Part shown: positions 1-10,078 of the stretch, one piece after another
Layout: every line of letters begins with the position of its first letter
How positions within the stretch are numbered: the first letter of the stretch is position 1
Source of the DNA: Emcibacter sp.
GTDB lineage: Bacteria > Pseudomonadota > Alphaproteobacteria > Sphingomonadales > Emcibacteraceae
Length of the DNA stretch: 64,000 nt
Direction: 5' to 3'
NCBI GenBank assembly: GCA_021774785.1
Contig: JAJFIQ010000028.1
Span: 124,001 to 188,000 of the forward strand
Translations under genes and position numbers: made by a program
The notes under the pieces: model-generated
The model's database searches: none
Told to the model about the DNA's origin: nothing
Seen by the model: only the letters and a program-made list of their open reading frames with translations

Positions 1-1181
<1,181 letters not shown>

Positions 1182-2615
1182 TTATTTTTTTGCCAAAGCG
1201 AGATAAAAACCGCCCGCTACAAAGACTCCGACAAACCAAGCGTAATTATACACCATATCAAAGATTTCCGGAACAGTTTCCACAAAACCCGCAGCATGGA
1301 GAAAACCCGGCAGGTTGGGCAAAATACCAATAACAAGGGCCCATAGCCCCGCCCTATTCCATCCATTGCCGCTCCCGTACTCGCCGTCGTGACGGAACAG
1401 GTCATCCACCTTCAGATTACATTTTCTAAGCAGAAAATAATCAGCAATCAGAATTCCCGCAATGGGGCCAAGCAATGCCGAATAACCCAGCAGCCAGACA
1501 AAGAGATAGCCGCCAGAACTTTCCAGAAGTTTCCACGGAAAAATAGCAATCCCAATACTGGCAGTGATATATCCGCCCATGGTAAAGCTTATTTTCTGAG
1601 GATTGAGATTTGAAAAACCGTAAGAGGGTGCCACCACATTGGCCGCCAGATTAGTGGTAAGGGTCGCGACAATAAGTGCCGCCAAAGCCACAACAACACC
1701 AAAACCACCCATACGCCCGGCAAGAGCCACAGGATCCCAGATCGCTTCCCCAAAAATTGTTACCGTTGCCGAAGTCACCGCAACCCCGATAAAGGCAAAT
1801 AGTGCCATGGGTAACGGCAGCCCTATCATTTGACCAACGATCTGGTCTTTCTGGCTTTTGGCAAAGCGGGTGAAGTCGGGAATATTAAGAGCCATAGTAG
1901 CCCAAAAGCCTACCATGGCCGTCAATCCCGCAATGAAGGCACCAAGAAACTGGCCATCCTTAGCACCGCCGGGGGAAAACTGTGACGGAGTTGATAGCAT
2001 CGCACCAAATCCTCCCGCTTTTATATAGGCCCATGCCAATAGAGCAAGGCCCATGAAAATCAGAAAAGGGGCCGCTATGGTTTCCAGCCACCGAATTGAT
2101 TCCGTACCATTTTTGATGAAAAACAAATGTATTGACCAAAAGCCTAAAAAGCTAAAAAACTGGGCAATATCAATACCAAGAAAAGGCAGAGGCGTACCCT
2201 GAAAAGCATTACCCGACAGACTATTGATGATAACATAAATGGCAGAGCCACCGACCCATGTCTGAATTCCAAACCAGCCGCAAGCGACCAGTCCACGGGC
2301 CATGGCCGGAATGCGCGCACCTTTGGTACCAAAAGCGGAACGAAGAAGGACAGGAAAGGGAACCCCATATTTAGCGCCTGCATGACCGATCAGGATCATG
2401 GGGGCGAGGACGATGATGTTGCCCAGCATAACCGTGATCACCGCCTGATCCCAAGACATCCCCTCTGCGATCAAACCCGCGGCGAGCATATATGTGGGGA
2501 CACAGACTACCATGGCTATCCAAAGGGCAGCATAGGCCTTCCAGTCCCAGGTTCTGGTGACTTCTGTGGTCGGTTCTAGGTCGGCATTCCAAAGGTCAGA
2601 ATCATAATCCGTCAT
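1182..2615 (-). CDS. NCS1-family nucleobase/hydantoin permease
   Basis: Inner-membrane symporter of 477 residues, probably importing uracil, thymine or dihydropyrimidines for the surrounding catabolic operon. The N-terminus carries the NCS1-like short hydrophilic stretch followed by about twelve hydrophobic segments. The GWFGIQTWVGG segment near residue 115 matches the substrate-binding TM3 of the hydantoin transporter Mhp1, with its Trp and Gln. It sits between beta-ureidopropionase (21 nt upstream) and dihydropyrimidinase (15 nt downstream), so co-transcription is very likely. Substrate specificity is inferred only from context; allantoin or cytosine transport is the main alternative. Confidence 0.88.
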   Translation of the reverse strand: MTDYDSDLWNADLEPTTEVTRTWDWKAYAALWIAMVVCVPTYMLAAGLIAEGMSWDQAVITVMLGNIIVLAPMILIGHAGAKYGVPFPVLLRSAFGTKGARIPAMARGLVACGWFGIQTWVGGSAIYVIINSLSGNAFQGTPLPFLGIDIAQFFSFLGFWSIHLFFIKNGTESIRWLETIAAPFLIFMGLALLAWAYIKAGGFGAMLSTPSQFSPGGAKDGQFLGAFIAGLTAMVGFWATMALNIPDFTRFAKSQKDQIVGQMIGLPLPMALFAFIGVAVTSATVTIFGEAIWDPVALAGRMGGFGVVVALAALIVATLTTNLAANVVAPSYGFSNLNPQKISFTMGGYITASIGIAIFPWKLLESSGGYLFVWLLGYSALLGPIAGILIADYFLLRKCNLKVDDLFRHDGEYGSGNGWNRAGLWALVIGILPNLPGFLHAAGFVETVPEIFDMVYNYAWFVGVFVAGGFYLALAKK

Positions 2616-2636
2616 TATACTCTCACTTTTTTAAAA

Positions 2637-3521
2637 TCACTCTCCGCGTGTTAGGGGACCGTATGTTTCCGGCCTACGATCACGGAAGAACTGCCATTTA
2701 TTGCGCACTTCCTGTACCATGTTCATATCCATGTCATGAATGATCAATTCATCCTGGTCGCGGCTGGCTTCTTTTTCGATCTGACCACGCGGATTGACGA
2801 AATAAGTCTGGCCGTAAAATTCGCCGATATTCCATGGCTCCTCGGTACCGACCCTGTTGATAGCCCCGATCCAGCAGCCATTGGCCGCAGCAGAAGCGGG
2901 CTGTTCAAGCTTCCATAAATATTCAGATAGTCCAGCAACAGTCGCCGATGGATTGACAATATATTCCGCTCCATTAAGAGCCAAAGCCCGCCAGCCTTCC
3001 GGGAAATGGCGGTCATAACAGATATAAACGCCCAGTTTGCAATATTGGGTATCAAATACCGGCCAGTCTGATGCCCCGGGTTTAAAGAAGAACTTCTCCC
3101 AAAAGCCCGAAACCTGTGGAATATGAGTTTTCCGGTATTTACCAAGATATGAACCATCCGCATCAATCACCGCTGCGGTATTATAATAAACGCCCGTCAC
3201 ATCATCACGCTCATAAATGGGGACGACAATGACCATTTGGTATTTGGCGGCATATTCCTGCATCAATTTGGTGGTTGGGCCTCCTGGAATGGGTTCCGCA
3301 CTCTCATACCATTTTTCATCCTGACTGGGACAGAAATAAGGCTGGGTGAATACCTCCTGAAAGCACAAAACCTGGACGCCTTCCTGCCCGGCTTTTTCAA
3401 TCAGCGGAATATGCGCTTCGATCATTGCCTGACGGATGGTTTCCGGATCATTATCCGTTGATGCTTTGAGGGCCATCTGGATCAGGCCGCCTCTGAGCGT
3501 TGCTGTTTTTGGTTGTGTCAT
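2637..3521 (-). CDS. Beta-ureidopropionase / N-carbamoyl-beta-alanine amidohydrolase (nitrilase superfamily)
   Basis: Third step of reductive pyrimidine degradation: hydrolyses N-carbamoyl-beta-alanine to beta-alanine, CO2 and ammonia. The 294-residue protein is the usual length for the bacterial nitrilase-fold enzyme and shows the Glu-Lys-Cys triad: Glu56 in FQEVFTQPYF, Lys131 in KYRKTHIPQ and Cys168 in GVYICYDRHFPEGWR. The last motif is typical of the beta-ureidopropionase/N-carbamoyl-D-amino-acid amidohydrolase group. It lies 12 nt after mmsA and 21 nt before the permease. N-carbamoylputrescine amidase is a close relative, but the operon partners make that role unlikely. Confidence 0.9.
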   Translation of the reverse strand: MTQPKTATLRGGLIQMALKASTDNDPETIRQAMIEAHIPLIEKAGQEGVQVLCFQEVFTQPYFCPSQDEKWYESAEPIPGGPTTKLMQEYAAKYQMVIVVPIYERDDVTGVYYNTAAVIDADGSYLGKYRKTHIPQVSGFWEKFFFKPGASDWPVFDTQYCKLGVYICYDRHFPEGWRALALNGAEYIVNPSATVAGLSEYLWKLEQPASAAANGCWIGAINRVGTEEPWNIGEFYGQTYFVNPRGQIEKEASRDQDELIIHDMDMNMVQEVRNKWQFFRDRRPETYGPLTRGE

Positions 3522-3533
3522 ATTTTTCTCCCT

Positions 3534-5030
3534 TTATCCCATACTTGGAAATGTAAATTCCGCACCGGAACGGATACCCGTCGGCCAACGTGATGTCACG
3601 GTTTTCAATCGTGTATAAAAATGAATAGCTTCCGGCCCGTAAATGCCATGTGCGCCAAAGATGGATTGCTTCCAGCCGCCAAAGCTATGATAGCCGACCG
3701 GAACGGGAATGGGCACATTAATACCGACCATGCCCACCTGAATACGATTGGCAAAATCCCGCGCCGCGTCCCCATCACGGGTAAAAATCGCCGTGCCATT
3801 GCCATATTGATGCTTGTTGATCAAATCAACCGCATAATCATAACTGTCTGAGCGCAACACTGAAAGGACAGGGCCGAATATTTCCTGTTGGTAAACGGTC
3901 ATATTCTCAGTGACCCGATCAAGCAAAGTACCACCGACCCAGAAGCCGCCTTCATAACCCTGCAAAGAAAAACCACGGCCATCCACAAGCACTTCCGCGC
4001 CTTCCGTTTCTCCGGCACTAATCATGCCTTCAATCCGGTCTTTGGCATCCTTGGTAATTACCGGCCCCATTTCGGCGTCGGGGTCATCCGAAGGTCCAAT
4101 TTTGAGGGCTTCTACTCTTGGGACCAACTTCTCTATCAGGCGGTCTGCGGTCTCATTACCCACAGGCACCGCAACACTGATTGCCATACAACGTTCACCT
4201 GCCGAGCCAAATCCGGCCCCCATCAGCGCATCTGCAGCCTGATCAATATCGGCATCGGGCAGAATGATCATATGGTTCTTGGCCCCGCCAAGGGCTTGCA
4301 CACGTTTGCCTGCTGCGCAGCCATTGCTGTAAATATAATGGGCGATCGGGGTGGAGCCTACAAAGCTTATCGCCTGAATGTCTTTATGGGCGATGATGGC
4401 ATCAACGGCATCCTTGCCGCCGTGAACCACATTCAGAACACCATCCGGCAGACCAGCTTCCCGGAACATATCAAAAATCAAATTAGCACTAGAGGGGTCA
4501 CGTTCAGACGGCTTCAGGACAAATGTATTGCCGCAGGCCAGCGCCATGGGGATCATCCATAATGGCACCATTGACGGAAAATTAAACGGCGTGATGCCCG
4601 CTACAACGCCCAAGGGCTGTCGTTCGGCACAGGTATCAATACCGGGGCCAACATCACGGCTGAAATCGCCTTTTAATTTATCGGGAATACCACAGGCATA
4701 TTCGACCACTTCCAAGGCTCTGGCGACCTCGCCAAGCGCATCATCATGGGTTTTGCCATGCTCGGCACTGATCGTGCGGGCAATTTCATCGGCACGACGG
4801 GTCATGACGCCTCTCATGGCAAACATTACAGCCGCCCTTTTTGCAGGTGATGTGTTGGACCATAGGGGCAGCACATTTTTCGCGGCCTGAACGGCGGCAT
4901 CAATTTCTGCGGTGGCACCCAATATCACTTGGCCCACGGCTTCCCCTGTTGCCGGGTTAAAGATATCCTGTGTCTTGCCACTGGAACCTGATGTACTCTC
5001 GCCACCGATGATATGTTCAATTAAGGCCAT
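3534..5030 (-). CDS. mmsA: CoA-acylating methylmalonate-/malonate-semialdehyde dehydrogenase
   Basis: Oxidises malonate semialdehyde (from beta-alanine) or methylmalonate semialdehyde (from beta-aminoisobutyrate) with NAD+ and CoA to acetyl-CoA or propionyl-CoA plus CO2. The 498-residue aldehyde dehydrogenase fold has the nucleotide-binding ITPFNFPSMVPLWM stretch, a FVGST turn, and the catalytic Cys281 in SAGERCMAIS. The segment GGAKNHM, where hydrolytic aldehyde dehydrogenases carry their general-base Glu, is characteristic of MmsA. Its start lies 3 nt after the transaminase stop, consistent with translational coupling. In this operon it finishes the pathway by feeding the carbon skeleton into central metabolism. 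Confidence 0.93.
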   Translation of the reverse strand: MALIEHIIGGESTSGSSGKTQDIFNPATGEAVGQVILGATAEIDAAVQAAKNVLPLWSNTSPAKRAAVMFAMRGVMTRRADEIARTISAEHGKTHDDALGEVARALEVVEYACGIPDKLKGDFSRDVGPGIDTCAERQPLGVVAGITPFNFPSMVPLWMIPMALACGNTFVLKPSERDPSSANLIFDMFREAGLPDGVLNVVHGGKDAVDAIIAHKDIQAISFVGSTPIAHYIYSNGCAAGKRVQALGGAKNHMIILPDADIDQAADALMGAGFGSAGERCMAISVAVPVGNETADRLIEKLVPRVEALKIGPSDDPDAEMGPVITKDAKDRIEGMISAGETEGAEVLVDGRGFSLQGYEGGFWVGGTLLDRVTENMTVYQQEIFGPVLSVLRSDSYDYAVDLINKHQYGNGTAIFTRDGDAARDFANRIQVGMVGINVPIPVPVGYHSFGGWKQSIFGAHGIYGPEAIHFYTRLKTVTSRWPTGIRSGAEFTFPSMG

Positions 5031-5033
5031 GCG

Positions 5034-6365
5034 TTATTCCAAATTCTTAATGATGGTTGCCAATGTTTCAAAAGCGAAATCAATCTGGCTTTTTTCGATA
5101 ATTAAGGGGGGTGACAATGCAATGGTATCACCCGTAGTACGGATAAGAAGCCCGGCTTCATAAGCTTTTAAGAAAGCCTCGAAAGCGCGTTTTGTCGGCT
5201 TTCCGGGGAATGGCTCAAGCTCAATTCCGGCAATGAAACCAAGGTTTCGCAAATCTATGACATGGGGCAGCCCCTTCAGGGAATGCACAGCCTGCTCCCA
5301 ATAGTCCGAAAGCTCCGCAGCCCGTGTCAAGAGGCCGTCTTCCTCATAAGTATCGATCGTCCCAAGGGCCGCGGCACAAGCCATAGGGTTGCCGGAAAAA
5401 GTATAGCCGTGGAAGAATTCAACCATATTTTCCGGCCCCTGCATAAAGGCCTCATAAATTTTATCCTGAACGAAGACAGCCCCCATGGGAATGACCCCGT
5501 TGGTCAGACCTTTGGCCGTGGTTACAAGATCAGGCTCCACCCCAAATTTATTAACGGCAAACGGAGTTCCTAAACGGCCAAAGCCAGTGATAACTTCGTC
5601 AAAAATCAGCAAAATACCGTGTTTGTCACATATTTTTCGCAGACGTTCGAGATAACCCTTAGGCGGCAGGATGACCCCTGCTGATCCGGCCAATGGCTCA
5701 ACAATGACCGCCGCAATGGTGGAGGGATCATGCAATTCACACAATCGTTCCAGATCATCTGCCCGTTCAGCCCCATACTCAGGAAGGCATCTTGAAAACC
5801 GGTTTTCTTCAATACCATGGGTATGTCGTATATGGTCAACACCGGACACCAAAGTGCCAAACATTTTACGGTTCGGGGACATGCCACCGACCGACATGCC
5901 GCCGAAATTGACCCCGTGATAACCCTTTTCCCGACCGATCAGGCGGGTACGATGTCCCTCACCGCGCACCCGGTGATAGGCAAGGGCCATCTTGAGCGCT
6001 GTTTCAACTGATTCTGATCCGCTGTTGGTGAAAAATATCCGATTAAGGTCGCCCGGCATCATGCCTGCCAAACGGTTTGCCAATTCAAACTGTTTGGGGT
6101 GGCCCATCTGGAAAGCGGGCGCATAGTCAAGCTCTGCTGCCTGTTTCTGTATGGACTCCACAATACGCGAACGGTTATGGCCCGCATTGCAACACCAAAG
6201 CCCGGCGATACCATCAAGCAGGTCACGACCATCTGAGGTTTTATAATACATACCGTCAGCCCCGACCAACATACGCGGATGTTCTTTAAACTGCCTATTC
6301 GCCGTGAACGGCATCCAGTAGGCGTCAAGGTCGTTGGCTTTTTGCCCGGCGGAAATACTATTCAT
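5034..6365 (-). CDS. Omega-amino acid:pyruvate aminotransferase (beta-alanine transaminase)
   Basis: Class III PLP aminotransferase that would transfer the amino group of beta-alanine (or beta-aminoisobutyrate) to pyruvate, giving malonate semialdehyde for MmsA. I choose the ATG at 6365 (443 residues) because its A overlaps the preA stop in a TGATG junction and it has an AGGAGAA ribosome site. An upstream in-frame ATG at 6404 would extend 13 codons into preA. Motifs: LLIFDEVITGFGRLG with the PLP-contacting Asp256, and Lys285 in TTAKGLTNG as the Schiff-base lysine. The N-terminal YWMPFTANRQFK motif is typical of the beta-alanine-pyruvate group. Confidence 0.92.
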   Translation of the reverse strand: MNSISAGQKANDLDAYWMPFTANRQFKEHPRMLVGADGMYYKTSDGRDLLDGIAGLWCCNAGHNRSRIVESIQKQAAELDYAPAFQMGHPKQFELANRLAGMMPGDLNRIFFTNSGSESVETALKMALAYHRVRGEGHRTRLIGREKGYHGVNFGGMSVGGMSPNRKMFGTLVSGVDHIRHTHGIEENRFSRCLPEYGAERADDLERLCELHDPSTIAAVIVEPLAGSAGVILPPKGYLERLRKICDKHGILLIFDEVITGFGRLGTPFAVNKFGVEPDLVTTAKGLTNGVIPMGAVFVQDKIYEAFMQGPENMVEFFHGYTFSGNPMACAAALGTIDTYEEDGLLTRAAELSDYWEQAVHSLKGLPHVIDLRNLGFIAGIELEPFPGKPTKRAFEAFLKAYEAGLLIRTTGDTIALSPPLIIEKSQIDFAFETLATIIKNLE

Positions 6366-7636
6366 CACATTTCTCCTAATGGGTTTTTGGGATGCTCCGG
6401 CCATGTAAGATACGGCAGGTCATTCTTTACCGGACGCATTTCAATACAATCGGGAACCGGACAGATAAGTGCGCAAAGATTGCATCCCACACAATCTTCA
6501 TCGACAACCGTGAAACTTCGCTGGCCATCCTTGGCCACATCAAATGTAATGGCCTGATGAGACGTATCTTCGCAGGCAATATGGCAACGGCCACATTCGA
6601 TACAGGCTTCCTGATCAATGAATGCCTTGGTATCGAAGTTCATATTAAGTTCGTTCCAGTCAACGGTATTTTTCACAGCCAGACCACGGAAATCGTCAAT
6701 GGTTTTATAGCCCTTTTCATCCATAAAGTTGGAAAGACCCGCGATCATGTCATCCACAATGCGAAATCCATAGAGCATAGCGGCTGTGCAAACCTGCAAT
6801 GCATCGGCACCAAGGGATATAAATTCAGCCGCATCACGCCAATTTTCTATGCCGCCGATGGCAGAAATATCAATGCCTTGCGTTTCGGGGCTACGGGCAA
6901 TTTCCGCAACCATATGCAGTGCAATGGGTTTTACCGCAGAACCGCAATAACCACCGTGACTGCCCTTACCATCCACTGTTGGAGTTGGGGCCATGGCGTC
7001 AAGATCGACAGAAATAACCGAATTGACCGTATTGATCAATGATACCGCCTGTGCACCACCGGCCTTCGCCGCCTCTGCCCCCCATAGAATATTGGTGATA
7101 TTGGGGGTAAGCTTGGTGAATACAGGAATATCCACCGCTTCACAAACCCAGCGGGTGGTCTGCTCAATCATTTCCGGAACCTGTCCGATGGAAGAACCCA
7201 TGCCGCGTTCGCACATACCATGGGGACAGCCAAGATTAAGCTCAATACCATGAACACCGGAAGCTGCTATCTTGATGGCAAGTTCTTTCCATGCCCTTTC
7301 ATCAATCTGTGCCATCATGGACCCGATGATCACGCGGTCCGGCCATTCCTGACGAACCTGTTCAATTTCCCGTAAATTTACATCAAGAGGCCTATCGGAA
7401 ATCAGTTCAATATTGTTAATACCGATCACACTGCGGTTGCTGCCCAGATGGGCACCGTAGCGGCTGGACATATTGATAACCGGCGGGTCTTCGCCTAGCG
7501 TCTTCCATACCACACCACCCCATCCTGCCTCAAAGGCACGAACCACATTGGAATATTTATCCGTCGGCGGTGCTGAAGCAAGCCAAAAGGGATTGATGCT
7601 TTCTATCCCCGCGATGGTACATCTTAAATCTGCCAT
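6365..7636 (-). CDS. preA: NAD-dependent dihydropyrimidine dehydrogenase, catalytic subunit PreA
   Basis: Catalytic subunit that reduces uracil or thymine to the 5,6-dihydro form. The first roughly 320 residues form an FMN-binding TIM barrel related to dihydroorotate dehydrogenase (LNLGCPHGMCERGMG, KLTPNITNI, GKGSHGGYCG motifs). The C-terminal 90 residues are a 2x[4Fe-4S] ferredoxin domain with CIECGRCHIACE and CVGCNLCALICPVPDC. Where mammalian dihydropyrimidine dehydrogenase has its ACGQ active-site cysteine, this protein reads SSIGQ; I recall similar substitutions in other bacterial PreA/PydA proteins. It is 9 nt downstream of preT and shares one base with the transaminase start. Confidence 0.94.
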   Translation of the reverse strand: MADLRCTIAGIESINPFWLASAPPTDKYSNVVRAFEAGWGGVVWKTLGEDPPVINMSSRYGAHLGSNRSVIGINNIELISDRPLDVNLREIEQVRQEWPDRVIIGSMMAQIDERAWKELAIKIAASGVHGIELNLGCPHGMCERGMGSSIGQVPEMIEQTTRWVCEAVDIPVFTKLTPNITNILWGAEAAKAGGAQAVSLINTVNSVISVDLDAMAPTPTVDGKGSHGGYCGSAVKPIALHMVAEIARSPETQGIDISAIGGIENWRDAAEFISLGADALQVCTAAMLYGFRIVDDMIAGLSNFMDEKGYKTIDDFRGLAVKNTVDWNELNMNFDTKAFIDQEACIECGRCHIACEDTSHQAITFDVAKDGQRSFTVVDEDCVGCNLCALICPVPDCIEMRPVKNDLPYLTWPEHPKNPLGEM

Positions 7637-7645
7637 ATCTGTTCC

Positions 7646-8986
7646 TTAGTTATTCTGTAGCCAGACATCCACCGCAATAGCGGCTTGCTTACCATCCTGC
7701 ACAGCCTGCACCGTCAGGTCTTCACCGCTACGCACGCAGTCGCCCCCGGCAAATATACCGTTAAGGCTTGTCTCATAATTTTCTGATACCTTGAGCTTGC
7801 CATCTTCTGTGACCAGTCCCCTCAGGTCGGCCCCTTCGATCTTTTGGCCTATGGCCTTTAGGACCATATCGCAGGTGATGTCATATGTCTCACCAGTACC
7901 GATAAGTTTGCCACCCTTTAGCATGGTCTGCTCAAAGGTCATAGCTCTCACGGTCCCTTCGCCCTGCACCGCCACAGGTTTTGACCAGAGATGAACCATC
8001 ACCCCATTCTGACGCGCCAAATCCACCTCGAACGCGGTTGCGCCCATTTGTTCTTCACCCCGACGATAGGCGAGTGTGACATTTTGCCCGCCAAGTTTTT
8101 TCGCCTGTACAGCCGCATCTATGGCCGTATTGCCGCCGCCGATAACGATGATGTCTTGACCAAGCTTAATAGCCAACAAATCACTGGTCTGGCGAATATC
8201 TTCAATAAAATCAATGGCGTCCGTGATACCCGCCATATCTTCGCCATTCAAGCCCAGGTCGTTGGTATCACCAAGCCCTACGCCCACAAACACCGCATCA
8301 TGTTTTGTCCGCAAATTCTCAAGCGTAACTGTTGAGCCAAGAGCCTTGTCATAAAATATTTCAATACCGCCAATACCCATCAGAAAAGTGACCTCCTCAG
8401 CGGCAAAATCCCTGACCATTTTATAGGCAGCAAGGCCATATTCATTTAGCCCGCCCGGTTTTGATTTTGCTTCATATACACTCACCTTATGACCGAGCAT
8501 TGAAGCACGATGGGCAAAAGACAATCCCGCTGGGCCGGCCCCGATTACGGCAATATGGCGTCCGCTATCAGGGGCGCGCATGAACGGATGAGGACCATCC
8601 TTAATAGATATCTGGTCCATGAGATGATCTGTTGCATAGCGTTGCAATAGACCAATTTCAACCGCTTTATTTTCCCCGCCATTATGAACACAGGCTTGCT
8701 CACATAACACTTCCGTCGGGCAGGCACGGGCGCAGGTGCCACCCATAATATTTTCACTCAGGATAGTATGAGCCGCACCAGAGACATTACCCGTCCTGAT
8801 CTGATGAATGAATGTTGGAATATCTATGGATGTTGGGCAGGCCTGAATACAGGGGGCGTCATAACAATAAAGGCAATGATCAGCCTCTTTCACTGCCATC
8901 AATCCGCCAAGCGGCATATGCAAATCATCAAAAAATTGTGCGGCAGATACATTTGCACAAACTGCCTTACTGGCATGGTGGGTCAT
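7646..8986 (-). CDS. preT: NAD-dependent dihydropyrimidine dehydrogenase, electron-transfer subunit PreT
   Basis: Flavoprotein partner of PreA, moving electrons between NAD(P)H and the catalytic subunit. The 446 residues resemble the small subunit of glutamate synthase. An N-terminal Fe-S helical domain has CLYCYDAPCIQACP and GTCARACPTEVLCEQACV. An FAD Rossmann motif (IAVIGAGPAGLSFAHR, near residue 143) and a second nucleotide-binding motif (IIVIGGGNTAIDAAVQ) follow, and the C-terminal GIFAGGDCVRSGEDLTVQAV is the expected FAD-contacting segment. The ATG at 8986 has an AGGAGG ribosome site. It is the first gene of the seven-gene operon, directly downstream of the RutR-like palindrome. Confidence 0.94.
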   Translation of the reverse strand: MTHHASKAVCANVSAAQFFDDLHMPLGGLMAVKEADHCLYCYDAPCIQACPTSIDIPTFIHQIRTGNVSGAAHTILSENIMGGTCARACPTEVLCEQACVHNGGENKAVEIGLLQRYATDHLMDQISIKDGPHPFMRAPDSGRHIAVIGAGPAGLSFAHRASMLGHKVSVYEAKSKPGGLNEYGLAAYKMVRDFAAEEVTFLMGIGGIEIFYDKALGSTVTLENLRTKHDAVFVGVGLGDTNDLGLNGEDMAGITDAIDFIEDIRQTSDLLAIKLGQDIIVIGGGNTAIDAAVQAKKLGGQNVTLAYRRGEEQMGATAFEVDLARQNGVMVHLWSKPVAVQGEGTVRAMTFEQTMLKGGKLIGTGETYDITCDMVLKAIGQKIEGADLRGLVTEDGKLKVSENYETSLNGIFAGGDCVRSGEDLTVQAVQDGKQAAIAVDVWLQNN

Positions 8987-9020
8987 AGAGGCCTCCTATC
9001 TGCCATAATAGTATAAAAAT

Positions 9021-9036
9021 TTGACCATTTAGTCAA
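9021..9036. promoter_or_regulatory. RutR-like operator in the divergent preT / Fe-S protein promoter
   Basis: The sequence TTGACCATTTAGTCAA lies 35 nt upstream of preT. It differs at one position from the E. coli RutR consensus TTGACCA-NN-TGGTCAA as I remember it. The flanks extend the symmetry to ATTTGAC/GTCAAAT arms (9019-9025 and 9032-9038). RutR-type TetR repressors sense uracil or thymine and control pyrimidine catabolism, so the position in front of this operon fits. No rutR gene is in the window. Confidence 0.7.
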
Positions 9037-9101
9037 ATATTATTTTTCTATTCTGTAATCAGTTAATTGATTTATCATTTACCTGAGAGTAGACTGAAAA
9101 G

Positions 9102-10076
9102 ATGCCAATAAAACAAAATGCGAAAACCAAATTTATTCCAAATCCGGAACAAATGGCTTTGATGCCGGATATTTCTGGAAATGAAATCAATGGCTTGGGG
9201 GAGACAGAGGCTCGCCGGTCAAAACCCATCTACTGGCAAAGCCCGGAATTAACGCCCTTTGGCCCGCTCATGGAATGGTTTTATGCCCAGACCCCCGATG
9301 ATGAACGCATGAAAGCCGTGCAAAGACACCGGGCTGAGACAATGGCTGTGAAAATCCCCCCTGTCGCCAACATACAACAGGAAAAAAACACGGCGGAATG
9401 GACCGATCTCGTCACCGAAATTGGCAAACAGAACGGAGCCGATATTATCGGTATTGCCAAAATGCGGCCCGAATGGGTTATAGAAACCTTTGACGTACCG
9501 CACCCGACCGTTATCATTATCGGCGTTGCCATGGACTTCGAAGAATTGAAAACAGCACCGGATATACCGGCGGCGGCAGAAGTGATCCGGCAGTATGATC
9601 GCGGCCACAGGGTTTCAAGGGCCCTGACCACTTGGATTCACGCCCAGGGCTGGGAAGCTCTTTCCTTTGGTGGCAGTGGCAATGTACCTATACTCCTGAT
9701 ACCACCGGCCCTAGAATGTGGGTTTGGTGAATTAGGCAAACATGGTTCAATCATCAATCGTGAATTTGGTTCGACCCTGCGTCTGGCCGCCGTTGTCACA
9801 GATATGCCGCTGAATACAGGCAATAGGGACGTATTTGATGTTGATGATTTCTGCACCAATTGCAGGGCTTGTGAAAAAGCCTGTCCGCCAGAGGCCATTA
9901 GCCCGGCCAAACAAATGGTGCGCGGGGTGAATAAATGGTATGTGGATTTTGATAAATGCCTGCCTTTTTTTAACGAAAATATGGGTTGCGCTATCTGCCT
10001 TGCCGTCTGCCCATGGAGCCGTCCCGGCGTACCAGAGAATCTGATCCGGAAAATTGCCAAAAAGAAAATTCGTTAG
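9102..10076 (+). CDS. Reductive dehalogenase/epoxyqueuosine reductase-like 4Fe-4S protein
   Basis: A 324-residue cytoplasmic-looking protein with no signal peptide or twin-arginine motif. The central part (GADIIGIAKMRPEWV, then VIIIGVAMDF) resembles the cobalamin-binding region of QueG and reductive dehalogenases. The C-terminus carries two [4Fe-4S] motifs, CTNCRACEKACPPEA and then CLPFFNENMGCAICLAVCPW; the latter split arrangement is typical of reductive dehalogenases and QueG. It is shorter than respiratory dehalogenases and differs from QueG at the N-terminus. It is transcribed divergently from preT and shares the RutR-like operator, so a role linked to pyrimidines or their analogues is conceivable but unproven. 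Substrate is unknown. Confidence 0.75.
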   Translation: MPIKQNAKTKFIPNPEQMALMPDISGNEINGLGETEARRSKPIYWQSPELTPFGPLMEWFYAQTPDDERMKAVQRHRAETMAVKIPPVANIQQEKNTAEWTDLVTEIGKQNGADIIGIAKMRPEWVIETFDVPHPTVIIIGVAMDFEELKTAPDIPAAAEVIRQYDRGHRVSRALTTWIHAQGWEALSFGGSGNVPILLIPPALECGFGELGKHGSIINREFGSTLRLAAVVTDMPLNTGNRDVFDVDDFCTNCRACEKACPPEAISPAKQMVRGVNKWYVDFDKCLPFFNENMGCAICLAVCPWSRPGVPENLIRKIAKKKIR

Positions 10077-10078
10077 CT

